A stretch of 64,000 bases of DNA from Tardiphaga sp. P9-11 (lineage in GTDB: Bacteria > Pseudomonadota > Alphaproteobacteria > Rhizobiales > Xanthobacteraceae): assembly GCF_008329525.1 (NCBI RefSeq), contig NZ_NPKQ01000001.1:1300261-1364260 (forward strand), written 5' to 3'. The notes under the pieces were generated by a model. That model did not search any database. It was not told the origin of the DNA and saw nothing but the letters and a program-made list of their open reading frames with translations. Every line of letters begins with the position of its first letter. The first letter of the stretch is position 1. Positions 18,043 through 28,117 of the stretch are shown in pieces. Made by a program: the position numbers and the translations under genes.

Positions 18043-18771
18043 ATGATTCGGGATGAGAAAAAGAAGCCGCCGGCCAAGCCGCGCAAGATCGTAGTGGCGC
18101 CGAGCTTCACACGCGAACGCGCGCTGCTGAAGAAGGGCATTTGGCCGGTGGCCGGCTGTGACGAGGCGGGCCGAGGTCCGCTCGCAGGCCCTGTTGTTGC
18201 AGCCGCCGTCATCTTGGACCCCAAGCGCATTCCCAAAGGTCTCGACGATTCCAAGAAACTGACAGAGAGCAAGCGCGAGGCGCTATTCGAGGAAATCTGC
18301 GCCACGTCGTCATTTGCCGTCGCCTACGCATCACCCGCCCGGATCGACCGCGACAATATCCTGCGGGCCTCACTCTGGGCGCTGGCCCGTGCGGTCGCTT
18401 CGCTGCCGGAAGCACCGAAGCATGTTTTCGTCGACGGCCGCGACCGGATCGACACGACGGCCGATTGCGACGCCGTCATTGGTGGCGACGCGCTGGTCCT
18501 GTCCATCGCAGCAGCCTCGATCATCGCCAAGGTGTCGCGGGACCGGATGATGTGCCGGCTTGCCGAGGATTGCCCGGGTTACGGTTTCGAGGTCCACAAG
18601 GGTTATGGCGTGCCGCAACACATGGCCGCGCTGAATGAACTCGGGCCCAGCATTCATCATCGCAGCCTGTTCGCGCCGGTTGTTGCGGCACGCTTGCGAC
18701 ATCAGGCGGGTGGCCGTGCGGCGGACCTGATCAAGGTCCAAACCACTACCGATATCGAGATATCCGCCTGA
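18043..18771 (+). CDS. rnhB: Ribonuclease HII
   Basis: Cleaves RNA in RNA-DNA hybrids and removes single ribonucleotides. The 242-residue protein has the first two active-site acids in [15 protein letters not shown] (near residue 46), [11 protein letters not shown], the third acid in FVDGRD and the fourth in ISRDRMM-like VSRDRMM. A basic N-terminal extension of about 25 residues ([11 protein letters not shown]) is longer than in E. coli. Start at 18043 ATG with CAGGATCC upstream. Confidence 0.94.
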   Translation: MIRDEKKKPPAKPRKIVVAPSFTRERALLKKGIWPVAGCDEAGRGPLAGPVVAAAVILDPKRIPKGLDDSKKLTESKREALFEEICATSSFAVAYASPARIDRDNILRASLWALARAVASLPEAPKHVFVDGRDRIDTTADCDAVIGGDALVLSIAAASIIAKVSRDRMMCRLAEDCPGYGFEVHKGYGVPQHMAALNELGPSIHHRSLFAPVVAARLRHQAGGRAADLIKVQTTTDIEISA

Positions 18772-18853
18772 GCTCACAGGCGGTTGCCTCTCCTGGCTGC
18801 GCGCCGTATCACCTGAGCACGCTTCATTTCCTGCTGGCCGGTTCAGACGTTCA

Positions 18854-20362
18854 ATGCGTTTTACCTCTCTGATCGTCGAACTGATCCGCGCCCGGCCGCG
18901 GCTGGTGTTCTGGATCGTCGTGCTGTGTCAGGCCGCACTCTGGCTGGTTGTCCCACTGCTGCTGTATCGCGGGCCGCCAGGCGATCTGGCGACGGTACTG
19001 GCCTATGGACGGGAATATCAGGTCGGCACCCATATGGGTCCGCCACTGGCGTTCTGGCTGGCCGATATCGCTTTCCGGGCCGCCGGGAACCACGTCTTCG
19101 GCGTCTATCTGCTGGCGCAGATCTGCGCCGTCCTCACCTTCCGTGCGGTCTATCAGCTGGGCAGCGCCATTGTCGGCGGACCGCAGGCGGTGATCGCGGT
19201 GCTGCTCACGATGACGGTCACGGCCTTCAGTACGCCCGGCATCGAATTCGGCCCGCTGATCCTGGCGCGTCCGCTCTGGGCAATGTTCCTGCTGCATGCC
19301 TGGCTGGCGATCGGTCAGGGCCGTCGCAATGCCTGGTTCGCGCTCTCCATAGAGGCTGGCCTGCTGTTGCTGACCACGCCCCATGCCATGTGGCTGCTGC
19401 CGTTGCCGCTCATCTTCGGTCTCGCGACCTCGCGCGGTCGGCGCCACCTCGCTTCATTCGATCCGCTTTATGCGCTGCTGGTTATCGTCGTCCTGACATT
19501 GCCATGGGTAATGTGGGTGATCCGGGCGGGTGCACCGGTCTTGCCGGCGCTTCCGCAACTGGATGATCTTGCCGGCAAAGCACGGCAGTGGGGCATCCTG
19601 ATCTCCTGGCTGCTCGCGTCAATCACGGGCGTGATCGTGCTCGCGGTGATGAACTGGAGCCGTATCGCTCCGAAGACCGAGGAAGCGCCGATCATCTTCC
19701 GTCCGCCCGTCGACCGGCTCGCGCGTGGTTATGTATTCTTCTTCGCCCTTGCACCTGGATTGCTCGGCAGCCTGTTCGCCGCACTCTACGGTCTCGACCG
19801 CGTGGTCGGCGGCGCCGGCATCGCGCTGGTCATGTCGGGTCTGGGCGTCGTCGTGGCGTCGGGCGATCTGATCGCGCTACGGCGGCAGGGTGTGCTCCGC
19901 AAGATCTGGGCCTTCGCCATCATCGCGCCGGCGCTGGCAGCTTTCGCCAGCCTGGTGATTTTGCCTTGGGTCGATGGCCCGGAGGATGTGACCGCGTTAC
20001 CCGCCCGAGAAATTGGTCGTTTCTTCGGTGAAAGTTTTGAACGTCGGACCAATCATCCGTTATCTGCGGTGGCAGGCGATGCGCAACTGGCCGTGCTAAT
20101 CGGTATGAGCGCCTCGCGTCCCCATGTGCTGAACGCTGCCGCACCTGCACGCACACCCTGGATCACGCCAGCAAAATTCGCCGAGACCGGCGGCGTTGTG
20201 GTGTGGCGTGCGACCGATACGATCGGTACGCCGCCCGCCGATATCGCCCAGCATTTCCCTGATCTCGTGCCGGAAGTGCCGCGCGCGTTCGAGCGTCTGG
20301 TGAATGGCCGCCAGCCGTTGCTGCGGATCGGCTGGGCGATTGTGAGGCCGAAAGCGCCTTAG
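18854..20362 (+). CDS. GT-C / family 39-type integral membrane glycosyltransferase
   Basis: A 502-residue protein with about ten hydrophobic helices. The first periplasmic loop has GREYQVGTHMGPPLAFWLADI, matching the conserved HPPL..W region of PMT/ArnT-like transferases, which use a polyprenyl-phosphate sugar. The soluble C-terminal part starts near residue 385. The acidic catalytic residue normally early in the first loop is not obvious. Sugar and acceptor are unknown. It ends 2 bases from the convergent uracil-DNA glycosylase gene. Confidence 0.78.
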   Translation: MRFTSLIVELIRARPRLVFWIVVLCQAALWLVVPLLLYRGPPGDLATVLAYGREYQVGTHMGPPLAFWLADIAFRAAGNHVFGVYLLAQICAVLTFRAVYQLGSAIVGGPQAVIAVLLTMTVTAFSTPGIEFGPLILARPLWAMFLLHAWLAIGQGRRNAWFALSIEAGLLLLTTPHAMWLLPLPLIFGLATSRGRRHLASFDPLYALLVIVVLTLPWVMWVIRAGAPVLPALPQLDDLAGKARQWGILISWLLASITGVIVLAVMNWSRIAPKTEEAPIIFRPPVDRLARGYVFFFALAPGLLGSLFAALYGLDRVVGGAGIALVMSGLGVVVASGDLIALRRQGVLRKIWAFAIIAPALAAFASLVILPWVDGPEDVTALPAREIGRFFGESFERRTNHPLSAVAGDAQLAVLIGMSASRPHVLNAAAPARTPWITPAKFAETGGVVVWRATDTIGTPPADIAQHFPDLVPEVPRAFERLVNGRQPLLRIGWAIVRPKAP

Positions 20363-20364
20363 CC

Positions 20365-21198
20365 TTAGCCGGCCTTCCCCGACGGCGCTTCCAGCGCCTT
20401 CGCGATAGATCGCAGATCCATCCAGGTCATCCGCTTGTAGGACGGCGAGCGCAGCAAATAGGCGGGGTGGAAGGTAGCCAGCGCTTTGATCTTGCGGGTA
20501 CCAGTGTCGTAGTCGACCCAGCGGCCGCGCGACTTCATGATGCCGTCACGGGTCTGCAGCAGCGTCTGCGTCGACGGATTGCCGAGCGTGACCAGAATAT
20601 CCGGGTTCACCAGTTCGATCTGGCGCTGGATGAACGGCAGGCAGATTTGCGTTTCCTGCGGCGTCGGCGTGCGGTTGCCCGGCGGGCGCCATGGAATGAC
20701 ATTGGCGATATAGACGTCGGTGCGCTTCAGCCCGATCGCCCCCATCATCAGATCGAGCAGTTTGCCGGAGCGACCGACGAACGGCAGGCCCTCGATGTCC
20801 TCGTCGCGGCCCGGTGCCTCGCCGACGAACATGATCCGTGCCTGTGGATTGCCGTCGGCAAACACCAGTTGGGTCGCAGTCGATTTCAGTGCGCAGCCGT
20901 CGAATGTATCCAGCATGCCACGCAGCACCTCAAGCGAGGGCGCGGTGCGCGCAGCGTCGCGGGCGGCGGCAATGGCCACATCCGGGGCGACCTCGACGCG
21001 GGCGGGTGGGCGTGCTGGGGGCGGCGGAATGCCATTCAGCGGTGGTCGCTTCGGCGCGCTATCGGACAGTTCCCGGGCAGGCGGCGGGAGGTCGTCGGAC
21101 AGCCGGTTCACCGGCTCATCCATCAATGCGCAATCGACCCCGGCCTCCAGATAGAAGGCGAGCAGTTGCGCAACACTTGGATGGGGCTCAGGCGTCAT
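20365..21198 (-). CDS. Uracil-DNA glycosylase, family 4 type
   Basis: Removes uracil from DNA. The 277-residue protein has motif A GEAPGRDEDIEGLPFVGRSG (near residue 130), then NVIPWRPPGNRTPTPQE, and the later LGNPSTQTLL and FHPAYLLR. The cysteines of the 4Fe-4S cluster type are present (C in DGCALKSTAT and in TQICLPF). The N-terminal 90 residues are proline-rich and variable. It is divergent from the ETF-ubiquinone oxidoreductase gene. Confidence 0.9.
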   Translation of the reverse strand: MTPEPHPSVAQLLAFYLEAGVDCALMDEPVNRLSDDLPPPARELSDSAPKRPPLNGIPPPPARPPARVEVAPDVAIAAARDAARTAPSLEVLRGMLDTFDGCALKSTATQLVFADGNPQARIMFVGEAPGRDEDIEGLPFVGRSGKLLDLMMGAIGLKRTDVYIANVIPWRPPGNRTPTPQETQICLPFIQRQIELVNPDILVTLGNPSTQTLLQTRDGIMKSRGRWVDYDTGTRKIKALATFHPAYLLRSPSYKRMTWMDLRSIAKALEAPSGKAG

Positions 21199-21354
21199 GG
21201 CTGGGGATCACAGGCATGCCAGCAATCTAGGACGGATTGTCCCTCCGCGGAATGCCTCTATGGCATTTCCGTGGTTGTTCTTACTTCAAAAATGGGAAAC
21301 AACACCCCTTAGAAGCGTTCTGATCGGGTTGGAAACGGGTCTGAGATCAATATC

Positions 21355-23013
21355 ATGAGCACTGAAGAACTACCGCCGCGCGAGTCCATGGAATTCGACG
21401 TCGTGATTGTTGGCGCTGGACCATCGGGCCTGTCGGCTGCAATCCGGCTGAAACAGCTTAATGCGGACCTGTCCATCGTGGTGGTCGAAAAGGGTTCCGA
21501 AGTCGGTGCGCATATCTTGTCCGGCGCAGTGATCGATCCGGTCTCCCTCGACAAGCTGATTCCCGACTGGCGCGATGACGCGGACTGCCCGCTAAAGACC
21601 CAAGTCAAGGACGACCAGTTCATTCTGACCAGCGAGACAGGCGGCATCCGCCTGCCGAATTTCATCAATCCGCCGCTGATGAACAATCATCACTGCTACA
21701 TCACCTCGCTCGGCATGGTGTGCCGCTGGCTCGGCGCCAAGGCCGAAGCGCTCGGTGTCGAAATCTATCCGGGCTTTGCGGCTACCGAGACGCTGTATGA
21801 CGAGAACGGCGCCGTGCGCGGTATCGCCACCGGCGACATGGGCATCGGCCGCGACGGCAAGCCGAAGGATTCCTTCACCCGTGGTATGGAACTGCTCGGC
21901 AAGTACACGCTGTTCGCCGAAGGCGCGCGTGGCTCGCTGACCAAGCAGGTCATCGCCAAGTTCGCGCTCGACAAGGATTGCGAGCCCGGCAAGTTCGGCA
22001 TCGGCCTCAAGGAAATCTGGCAGATCGATCCGGCCAAGCACAAGAAGGGCCTGGTCCAGCATACGCTTGGCTGGCCGCTCGACGACAACACCGGTGGCGG
22101 TTCGTTCCTGTACCACTACGACGACAACCTCGTTGCGGTCGGCTTCGTGGTGCATCTGAACTACGACAATCCGTATCTGTATCCGTTCGAGGAATTCCAG
22201 CGGATGAAGACCCATCCGATGATCCGCGACACCTTCGCTGGCGCCAAGCGCTTGGCCTATGGTTCACGCGCGATCACCGAGGGTGGCTATCAGTCGGTGC
22301 CGAAGCTGGTCTTCCCGGGTGGTGCGCTGATCGGCTGCGCCGCAGGCTTCGTCAACGTGCCGCGCATCAAGGGCGTGCATAATGCCATGGCTAGCGGCAT
22401 GCAGGCCGCGGAGCAGGTATCAGCCGCGCTGGCCGCCGGTCGCGCCAATGACGAGCTGACGGAATACGAGACTGGTTGGCGCGGTTCGGCGATCGGTCAG
22501 GACCTGCACAAGGTTCGCAACGTCAAGCCGCTGCTCTCCAAATTTGGCAACCGGATCGGCATGCTGCTGGCCGGTTTCGATATGTGGTGCAATACGCTGG
22601 GCTTCTCGCTGTTCGGTACGCTCAGCCACGCCAAGTCGGATCGCAAGACACTGAAGCCGGCGAAAGAATACAAGCCGATCCCCTATCCGAAGCCCGACGG
22701 CAAGCTGACGTTCGATCGCCTGTCCTCGGTGTTCATGTCGAACACCAATCACGAGGAAGACCAACCGATCCACCTCAAGGTTGCGGATATCGAGCTGCAG
22801 AAGAAGTCAGAGCACGACGTCTTTGCCGGCCCGTCGAACCGTTACTGCCCGGCAGGCGTCTATGAGTGGGTCGAGGAATCGACCGGTCCGCGTTTCCAGA
22901 TCAACTCGCAGAATTGCGTCCACTGCAAAACCTGCGACATCAAGGATCCGAACGGCAACATCACCTGGGTTCCACCGGAAGGTGGCGGCGGGCCTAATTA
23001 CGAGGCGATGTAA
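21355..23013 (+). CDS. Electron transfer flavoprotein-ubiquinone oxidoreductase
   Basis: Passes electrons from reduced ETF, filled by acyl-CoA and amino acid dehydrogenases, to ubiquinone at the inner membrane. The 552-residue protein has the FAD motif VIVGAGPSGLSAAIRL near residue 15, a quinone-binding middle region, and the C-terminal 4Fe-4S ligands in RYCPAGVYEW and NCVHCKTCDIKDPNGN. It matches the family length. The acyl-CoA dehydrogenase at 54977 would need this route. No ETF subunit genes are in the window. Confidence 0.95.
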   Translation: MSTEELPPRESMEFDVVIVGAGPSGLSAAIRLKQLNADLSIVVVEKGSEVGAHILSGAVIDPVSLDKLIPDWRDDADCPLKTQVKDDQFILTSETGGIRLPNFINPPLMNNHHCYITSLGMVCRWLGAKAEALGVEIYPGFAATETLYDENGAVRGIATGDMGIGRDGKPKDSFTRGMELLGKYTLFAEGARGSLTKQVIAKFALDKDCEPGKFGIGLKEIWQIDPAKHKKGLVQHTLGWPLDDNTGGGSFLYHYDDNLVAVGFVVHLNYDNPYLYPFEEFQRMKTHPMIRDTFAGAKRLAYGSRAITEGGYQSVPKLVFPGGALIGCAAGFVNVPRIKGVHNAMASGMQAAEQVSAALAAGRANDELTEYETGWRGSAIGQDLHKVRNVKPLLSKFGNRIGMLLAGFDMWCNTLGFSLFGTLSHAKSDRKTLKPAKEYKPIPYPKPDGKLTFDRLSSVFMSNTNHEEDQPIHLKVADIELQKKSEHDVFAGPSNRYCPAGVYEWVEESTGPRFQINSQNCVHCKTCDIKDPNGNITWVPPEGGGGPNYEAM

Positions 23014-23325
23014 CCGCACGCCCGATTACGATTGTGTGAGCGGCGACGCCTGTCGGCGGGCCGCCACACGGGCCTGATGTCACGATAACGCCACAGTGCG
23101 AGCGTTTTCAGGGATAGTGGCGCAATCCGGCGGCCCAACTGCTGACAGGCTTCAAGTTGCCACTGGTGCGATCGCGGCCCCCGATCCTTGCGATTGACCG
23201 CCAAACGCGGCATTGTCGGCGTGCGCTAAGTTGCCCGGTCGGCTGCGCATCCGAGCCTGTCCCGCAGTCCCGCGCGCGTTCCTGCTCGATATCTTGCCCG
23301 TAAATCCTGGAGCTAGGCGAACCCT
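23014..23325. other. Intergenic region without a gene
   Basis: 312 bases between the ETF-ubiquinone oxidoreductase and the TPR gene. No credible coding frame, tRNA or strong hairpin is seen. It presumably holds the promoter of the TPR-ispE pair. Confidence 0.5.
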
Positions 23326-25113
23326 ATGTTGTCCATCCGTTTCAATCGTTTGACGCTCGCTGCCGCCACGCTCGCCGTCCTCGCGATGCCCGGTCAGGTG
23401 CTGGCGCAAACCCCGGATCATACCGGCGATAGCTCGGCTGCCCAGTTTCCCACCTCCCGTGATCTGAAGTCGCTTACCACCGCCGGCAGCTATCTTGCCG
23501 CCCGCCATGCCAGCGTCGAGCGCGACGCCACCTCGGCTGCGGCGTTTTACCGCTCTGCTCTGCGCACCGATCCGAAGAACAACGAACTGCTCGATCGCGC
23601 TTTCATCTCCTCGCTCGCCGATGGCGATATCGATGAGGCGGTGAAGCTCGCTGATCGCATCCTGACCATCGACAAGTCGAACCGGGTAGCCCGTCTCGTC
23701 GTGGGCGTGCGCGATCTCAAGCTGAAAAAATATTCGGCTGCGCAAACCAACATCAACCAGTCGGTGCGCGGCCCGATCACCGACCTCGTGGCGACGCTGC
23801 TGTCAGCCTGGGCCAGCTATGGCGCGGGCGAAAGCAAGGCGGCGATTGCCAATATCGACAAGCTGGCCGGCCCCGAATGGTACCCGATCTTCAAGGATCT
23901 GCATGCCGGTCTGATCCTTGATCTCGCCAACAAGCAAAAGGACGCGGGCGCCCGTTTCGAGCGCGCCTACAAGCTCGACGACTCCGCACTGCGCGTGGTC
24001 GATGCCTATGGCCGCTGGACCTCGCGCAACAAGGACGATGCTGCGGCGCTTGGCATCTACGAGACCTTCAACAAGAAGCTCGCCCGTCATCCGCTGGTGC
24101 TGGAAGGCATCCGCGAGACCAAGGCCGGCAAGAAGCTGGCGCCGCTGGTTGACAGCCCGCAGGCTGGCGCTGCTGAAGCACTTTATGGCATCGGCGCGTC
24201 GCTGACCCGCCGCGGCGGCGAGGATCTCGCGCTGGTCTATCTGCAGCTCTCGCTTTATCTCAAGCCTGACCACTCGCTGGCGCTGCTGTCGCTCGCCGAC
24301 CTCTATGAATCGGTGAAGAAGCCGCAGATGGCCATCAAGGTCTATGAGCGCGTGCCCGCCAATTCGGCGCTGAAGCGCAACGCTCAAATCCAGCAGGCCA
24401 CCGACCTCGACGCAGCCGACCGCAGCGACGAAGGCATCAAGATTCTGAAGGGTGTCGTCGCCGACGATCCGAAGGATCTCGAAGCCATCATGGCGCTCGG
24501 CAATATCGAGCGTGGCCGCAAGAAGTTTGCCGACTGCTCCGAGACCTATACCAAGGGCATCGACGTCATCGCCGCCAACCAGGACAAACCGAACTGGGTG
24601 TATTTCTACTTCCGCGGCATTTGCCTTGAGCGCTCCAAGCAGTGGGCCAAGGCTGAAGTCGATATGCGCAAGGCGCTCGAATTGCAGCCCGAGCAGCCGC
24701 ATGTGCTGAACTATCTCGGCTATTCCTGGATTGATCAGGGCATCAACCTCGACGACGCCATGAAGATGATCAAGCGTGCCGTCGATCAGCGTCCGGACGA
24801 TGGCTACATCGTCGACTCGCTCGGTTGGGCCTATTATCGCATCGGCAATTACGACGATGCCGTGAAGCAGCTCGAACGCGCCATCGATCTGAAGCCAGAA
24901 GATCCGACCATCAACGACCATCTCGGCGATGCCTATTGGCGCGTCGGTCGCAAGCTGGAAGCCAAGTTCCAGTGGCAGCACGCCAAGGATCTGAAGCCGG
25001 AAGCTGACGAGATTCCGAAGATCGAAGCGAAGATGGAAAACGGTCTGTCGGACGAGCCATCGTCGTCGGCCGCATCCAACGACAAGAAAAAAGAAGACGG
25101 TAAAGGCGGCTAA
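23326..25113 (+). CDS. Exported tetratricopeptide repeat protein
   Basis: A 595-residue protein. Residues 1-28 are a Sec signal peptide (basic start, hydrophobic core, cleavage after VLAQ-like VLA). The body is a TPR solenoid; clear repeat units include the stretch with LNYLGYSWIDQGINLDDAM and DSLGWAYYRIGNYDDAVKQL. The C-terminal tail is low complexity, Ser/Lys-rich. Such proteins scaffold assemblies in the periplasm or outer membrane; the partner is unknown. The stop is 4 bases before ispE, so they are co-transcribed. Confidence 0.88.
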   Translation: MLSIRFNRLTLAAATLAVLAMPGQVLAQTPDHTGDSSAAQFPTSRDLKSLTTAGSYLAARHASVERDATSAAAFYRSALRTDPKNNELLDRAFISSLADGDIDEAVKLADRILTIDKSNRVARLVVGVRDLKLKKYSAAQTNINQSVRGPITDLVATLLSAWASYGAGESKAAIANIDKLAGPEWYPIFKDLHAGLILDLANKQKDAGARFERAYKLDDSALRVVDAYGRWTSRNKDDAAALGIYETFNKKLARHPLVLEGIRETKAGKKLAPLVDSPQAGAAEALYGIGASLTRRGGEDLALVYLQLSLYLKPDHSLALLSLADLYESVKKPQMAIKVYERVPANSALKRNAQIQQATDLDAADRSDEGIKILKGVVADDPKDLEAIMALGNIERGRKKFADCSETYTKGIDVIAANQDKPNWVYFYFRGICLERSKQWAKAEVDMRKALELQPEQPHVLNYLGYSWIDQGINLDDAMKMIKRAVDQRPDDGYIVDSLGWAYYRIGNYDDAVKQLERAIDLKPEDPTINDHLGDAYWRVGRKLEAKFQWQHAKDLKPEADEIPKIEAKMENGLSDEPSSSAASNDKKKEDGKGG

Positions 25114-25117
25114 TTCA

Positions 25118-26029
25118 ATGGTTGGGGGCACGACCGGTTCATCAAAGCCGGTTCTGGAAGAAGATGCGCGCGCCAAGGTCAATCTGACCCTGCGCGTCAT
25201 CGGTCGTCGGGCTGACGGCTATCATGATCTCGAAAGCGTGGTGGCTTTTGCCGATTGCGCCGACAGGCTGATGTTGGATGTCGGCGGCGACTTGTCGCTG
25301 ACGGCCACCGGTCCGCGCGCGCAGGAATGCGGCGATACGGCCGACAATCTCGTCATCAAGGCCGCGCGCCTGCTCGGTGAGCGGGTCGACGGCCTGACCT
25401 TCGGGCGCTTCGCGCTGGACAAGCATTTGCCGGTTGCCGCTGGCATCGGTGGCGGCTCGGCGGATGCTGCTGCGGCGCTGCGTCTTCTGGCGCGCGCCAA
25501 CAATCTCGAAATGGACGATCCGCGCGTGCTCGAAGTGGCGCGTCTCACCGGCGCCGATGTGCCGGTCTGCGTGCCGTCGCACGCCTGCGTGATGACGGGC
25601 GTCGGCGAAAATCTGCTGCCGCTCAGCATTCCGCGTTTGCCCTGCGTGATGGTCAATCCGCGCGTGCCGGTGGCCACCAAGGATGTGTTCAAGGAGCTCG
25701 GCCTGAAGAATGGCGAGCTGCGTGTCGGCGTCAAGGACGTGTTGAAGCGCGCGACCTGGCCGAATGAAGGCAGCTCAATTGATGCCTGGATCAGCGCACT
25801 CAACGCCGGCACCAATGATCTTGAAGCGCCCGCACTGAAGGTCGAGCCTGTGATCGACACGGTGCTGTCGGCCTTGCGGGACGCTGAAGGCGTTCGGCTG
25901 GCCCGCATGTCGGGTTCGGGCGCGACCTGCTTTGCGCTGTTCGGCAATGACACCGACGCGCAGCGCGCCGCCGGAACCATTCAACTCGCGCACCCGTTGT
26001 GGTGGGTGCATGCCGGTGCGCTGAGCTAG
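25118..26029 (+). CDS. ispE: 4-diphosphocytidyl-2-C-methyl-D-erythritol kinase
   Basis: The ATP-dependent kinase of the methylerythritol phosphate route to isoprenoids. A 303-residue GHMP kinase: the substrate lysine lies in ARAKVNLTLRV, the glycine-rich ATP loop is PVAAGIGGGSADAAAALRLL (near residue 107), and MSGSGATCFALF is the third motif. It follows the TPR gene by 4 bases, probably translated by coupling. Confidence 0.94.
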   Translation: MVGGTTGSSKPVLEEDARAKVNLTLRVIGRRADGYHDLESVVAFADCADRLMLDVGGDLSLTATGPRAQECGDTADNLVIKAARLLGERVDGLTFGRFALDKHLPVAAGIGGGSADAAAALRLLARANNLEMDDPRVLEVARLTGADVPVCVPSHACVMTGVGENLLPLSIPRLPCVMVNPRVPVATKDVFKELGLKNGELRVGVKDVLKRATWPNEGSSIDAWISALNAGTNDLEAPALKVEPVIDTVLSALRDAEGVRLARMSGSGATCFALFGNDTDAQRAAGTIQLAHPLWWVHAGALS

Positions 26030-26045
26030 CACGCCAACCGTGGCG

Positions 26046-26825
26046 CTAGCTGCTCCAGCCTGCGCTGTAGCCGCCATCCACCGTGTAGATCACGCCGGTC
26101 GTATAGCCCGCGCGATCAGACGCCAGAAACGTCATCATGTCGGCAATCTCGCGTGGTTTCGCCGCGCGACCAAGCGGCAAGCCTTGCTGCAATTCCCGGA
26201 AGCGGTTCTCGTCGCCCAATTGGGTCTTGGCGCGCGTCTTCATCAGCGTGACGTGACGCTCGGTTTCTACCGGGCCCGGGTTGATGCCGACAACGCGGAT
26301 ATTGTCCTTCAGGCTCTTGCCGCCCAGCGCCCGCGTAAACGCCAGTAGCGCCGCGTTGCCGGCGCTGCCACAGATGTAATTGGCATCGAACTTCTCGCCA
26401 GCCGCGCCGATATCGTTGACGATCACGCCATGGCCGCGGGCCTTCATCTGCGCATAGACGAGGCGCGTCAGATTGATGAAGCCGAATACTTTGAGATCCC
26501 AGGCATGGCGCCAGGTCGGCTCGTCGATCTTGTCGAGCGATCCGCCGGGAATATCGCCGGCATTGTTGACGAGGATGTCGATATCGCTGGCGGCAGCCGC
26601 CAGTGACGCCAGATCTTCCGGCTTGCGCAGATCGACGCCATGCACGGCGACGTCGATCTGGTGGCTGGAGCGCAGCCGGTCCGCCAGCGCCTGCATCTGC
26701 TCCACATTGCGGGCGGCAAGGCGGAGATCGCAGCCTTCTTCGGCAAACGCTTCCGCGGCCGCCGCGCCGATACCCTTGGATGCGCCCGTGATCAGAACGC
26801 GCTTGCCGCGCAGATGAAGATCCAT
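26046..26825 (-). CDS. Short-chain dehydrogenase/reductase
   Basis: A 259-residue SDR. The cofactor motif is TGASKGIG (near residue 13), with NNAGDIPGG, and the family tail YTVDGGYSAG. The catalytic serine and the YxxxK motif are not in standard form: the usual Tyr-x3-Lys region reads YICGSAGNAAL, so the lysine is replaced by asparagine. That hints at altered or lost activity. ATG at 26825 with GAGG 8 bases upstream. Convergent with ispE. Confidence 0.82.
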   Translation of the reverse strand: MDLHLRGKRVLITGASKGIGAAAAEAFAEEGCDLRLAARNVEQMQALADRLRSSHQIDVAVHGVDLRKPEDLASLAAAASDIDILVNNAGDIPGGSLDKIDEPTWRHAWDLKVFGFINLTRLVYAQMKARGHGVIVNDIGAAGEKFDANYICGSAGNAALLAFTRALGGKSLKDNIRVVGINPGPVETERHVTLMKTRAKTQLGDENRFRELQQGLPLGRAAKPREIADMMTFLASDRAGYTTGVIYTVDGGYSAGWSS

Positions 26826-26970
26826 GGAATGCCTCTGAATCGCAGGAGAGAATATCTGCGACAGAGTTAGGCCCCTGCGGCAAAATCGGTCAACATTGCA
26901 GTGCAGCGTTGATCGCGGGCCGGCTTTGGTCCACATCTGCGGGAAGAATTACTGGCGAAGGAAACCTGTC

Positions 26971-28047
26971 GTGAGCTCACAAAAAGAATATCGGATCGCA
27001 GTCATCCCCGGCGATGGAATCGGCAAGGAAGTCATGCCGGAAGGGCTGCGCGTCCTTGAAGCGGCAGCGAAAAAGCATCGCGTGAAGGTGCATTTCGATC
27101 ATTACGACTTCTCGTCCTACGACTATTATGAGAAGCACGGCCAGATGATGCCCGACGACTGGAAGGCGCAGATTGGCAAGCACGACGCGATCTATTTCGG
27201 CGCTGTCGGCCTCCCGGCAAAAATTCCGGATCACATTTCGTTGTGGGGTTCGCTGATCAAGTTCCGGCGCGAATTCGATCAATACGTCAATCTGCGTCCG
27301 GTGCGCCTGATGCCCGGCGTGCCTTGTCCGCTGGTCGGCCGCAAGCCAGGCGATATCGATTTTTGGGTGGTGCGCGAGAATACCGAGGGTGAATACTCAT
27401 CCGTCGGCGGCCGCATGTTTCCGGACACCGACCGCGAATTCGTCACCCAACAGACCGTGATGACCCGCACCGGTGTCGACCGCATCCTGAAATTCGCGTT
27501 CGATCTTGCCCAGTCGCGGCCGAAGAAGCACCTGACTTCGGCGACCAAGTCCAACGGCATTTCGATCACGATGCCCTATTGGGACGAGCGCGTGAAGGCG
27601 ATGGGTCAGAACTATCCCGATGTGAAGTGGGACCAGTATCACATCGATATTCTCACCGCGAATTTCGTTATGCATCCAGACTGGTTTGACGTCGTCGTCG
27701 CCTCCAATTTGTTCGGCGACATCCTTTCTGATCTGGGCCCGGCCTGCACAGGCACGATCGGCATCGCGCCCTCGGGCAACATCAACCCGACCGGCGATTT
27801 CCCCTCCGTGTTCGAGCCGGTGCACGGCTCGGCGCCCGATATTGCCGGGCAGGGCATTGCCAACCCGATCGGCATGATCTGGTCCGGCGCGATGATGCTG
27901 GAGCATCTCGGCGAGAAGGCTGCAGCGGATTCCATTGTCAAGGCGATCGAACGCACCCTCGGGGAACGCACGCTGCGCACGCGCGATCTCGGCGGTCAGG
28001 CCGATACCGGCGCGTGCGGCAAGGCCGTCGCGGAGATGATCGAGTAA
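26971..28047 (+). CDS. Tartrate/D-malate-type dehydrogenase (isopropylmalate dehydrogenase superfamily)
   Basis: A 358-residue metal- and NAD-dependent beta-decarboxylating dehydrogenase. Conserved lines are IAVIPGDGIGKEV, VRENTEGEYSSVGG, FGDILSDLGP and FEPVHGSAPDIAGQGIANP. The early segment around LPAKIPDHISLWGSLIKFRR resembles tartrate dehydrogenase/decarboxylase and D-malate dehydrogenase rather than LeuB. The GTG at 26971 has AAGGA at a good distance and begins right before the family start. A bidirectional terminator follows. Confidence 0.88.
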   Translation: MSSQKEYRIAVIPGDGIGKEVMPEGLRVLEAAAKKHRVKVHFDHYDFSSYDYYEKHGQMMPDDWKAQIGKHDAIYFGAVGLPAKIPDHISLWGSLIKFRREFDQYVNLRPVRLMPGVPCPLVGRKPGDIDFWVVRENTEGEYSSVGGRMFPDTDREFVTQQTVMTRTGVDRILKFAFDLAQSRPKKHLTSATKSNGISITMPYWDERVKAMGQNYPDVKWDQYHIDILTANFVMHPDWFDVVVASNLFGDILSDLGPACTGTIGIAPSGNINPTGDFPSVFEPVHGSAPDIAGQGIANPIGMIWSGAMMLEHLGEKAAADSIVKAIERTLGERTLRTRDLGGQADTGACGKAVAEMIE

Positions 28048-28069
28048 GCTGCTGCTATTGAGGCGCAAA

Positions 28070-28098
28070 AAAATGCCCGGCTTCATGCCGGGTATTTT
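28070..28098. terminator. Bidirectional terminator
   Basis: A GC-rich stem with loop TTCAT (TGCCCGGC/GCCGGGTA, one G-T pair) is flanked by an A-run on the left and TTTTCG on the right, between convergent genes ending at 28047 and 28118. Confidence 0.8.
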
Positions 28099-28117
28099 CG
28101 TTTCAGACGACTGAAGG

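Noticed and set aside
21248..21271. Hairpin between the uracil-DNA glycosylase and ETF-ubiquinone oxidoreductase genes
   Set aside because: Stem has a bulge and no T-tract, and the two genes are divergent, so a terminator makes no sense.
23803..25200. 465-codon frame opposite the TPR gene
   Set aside because: Shadow of TPR codons; no family features.
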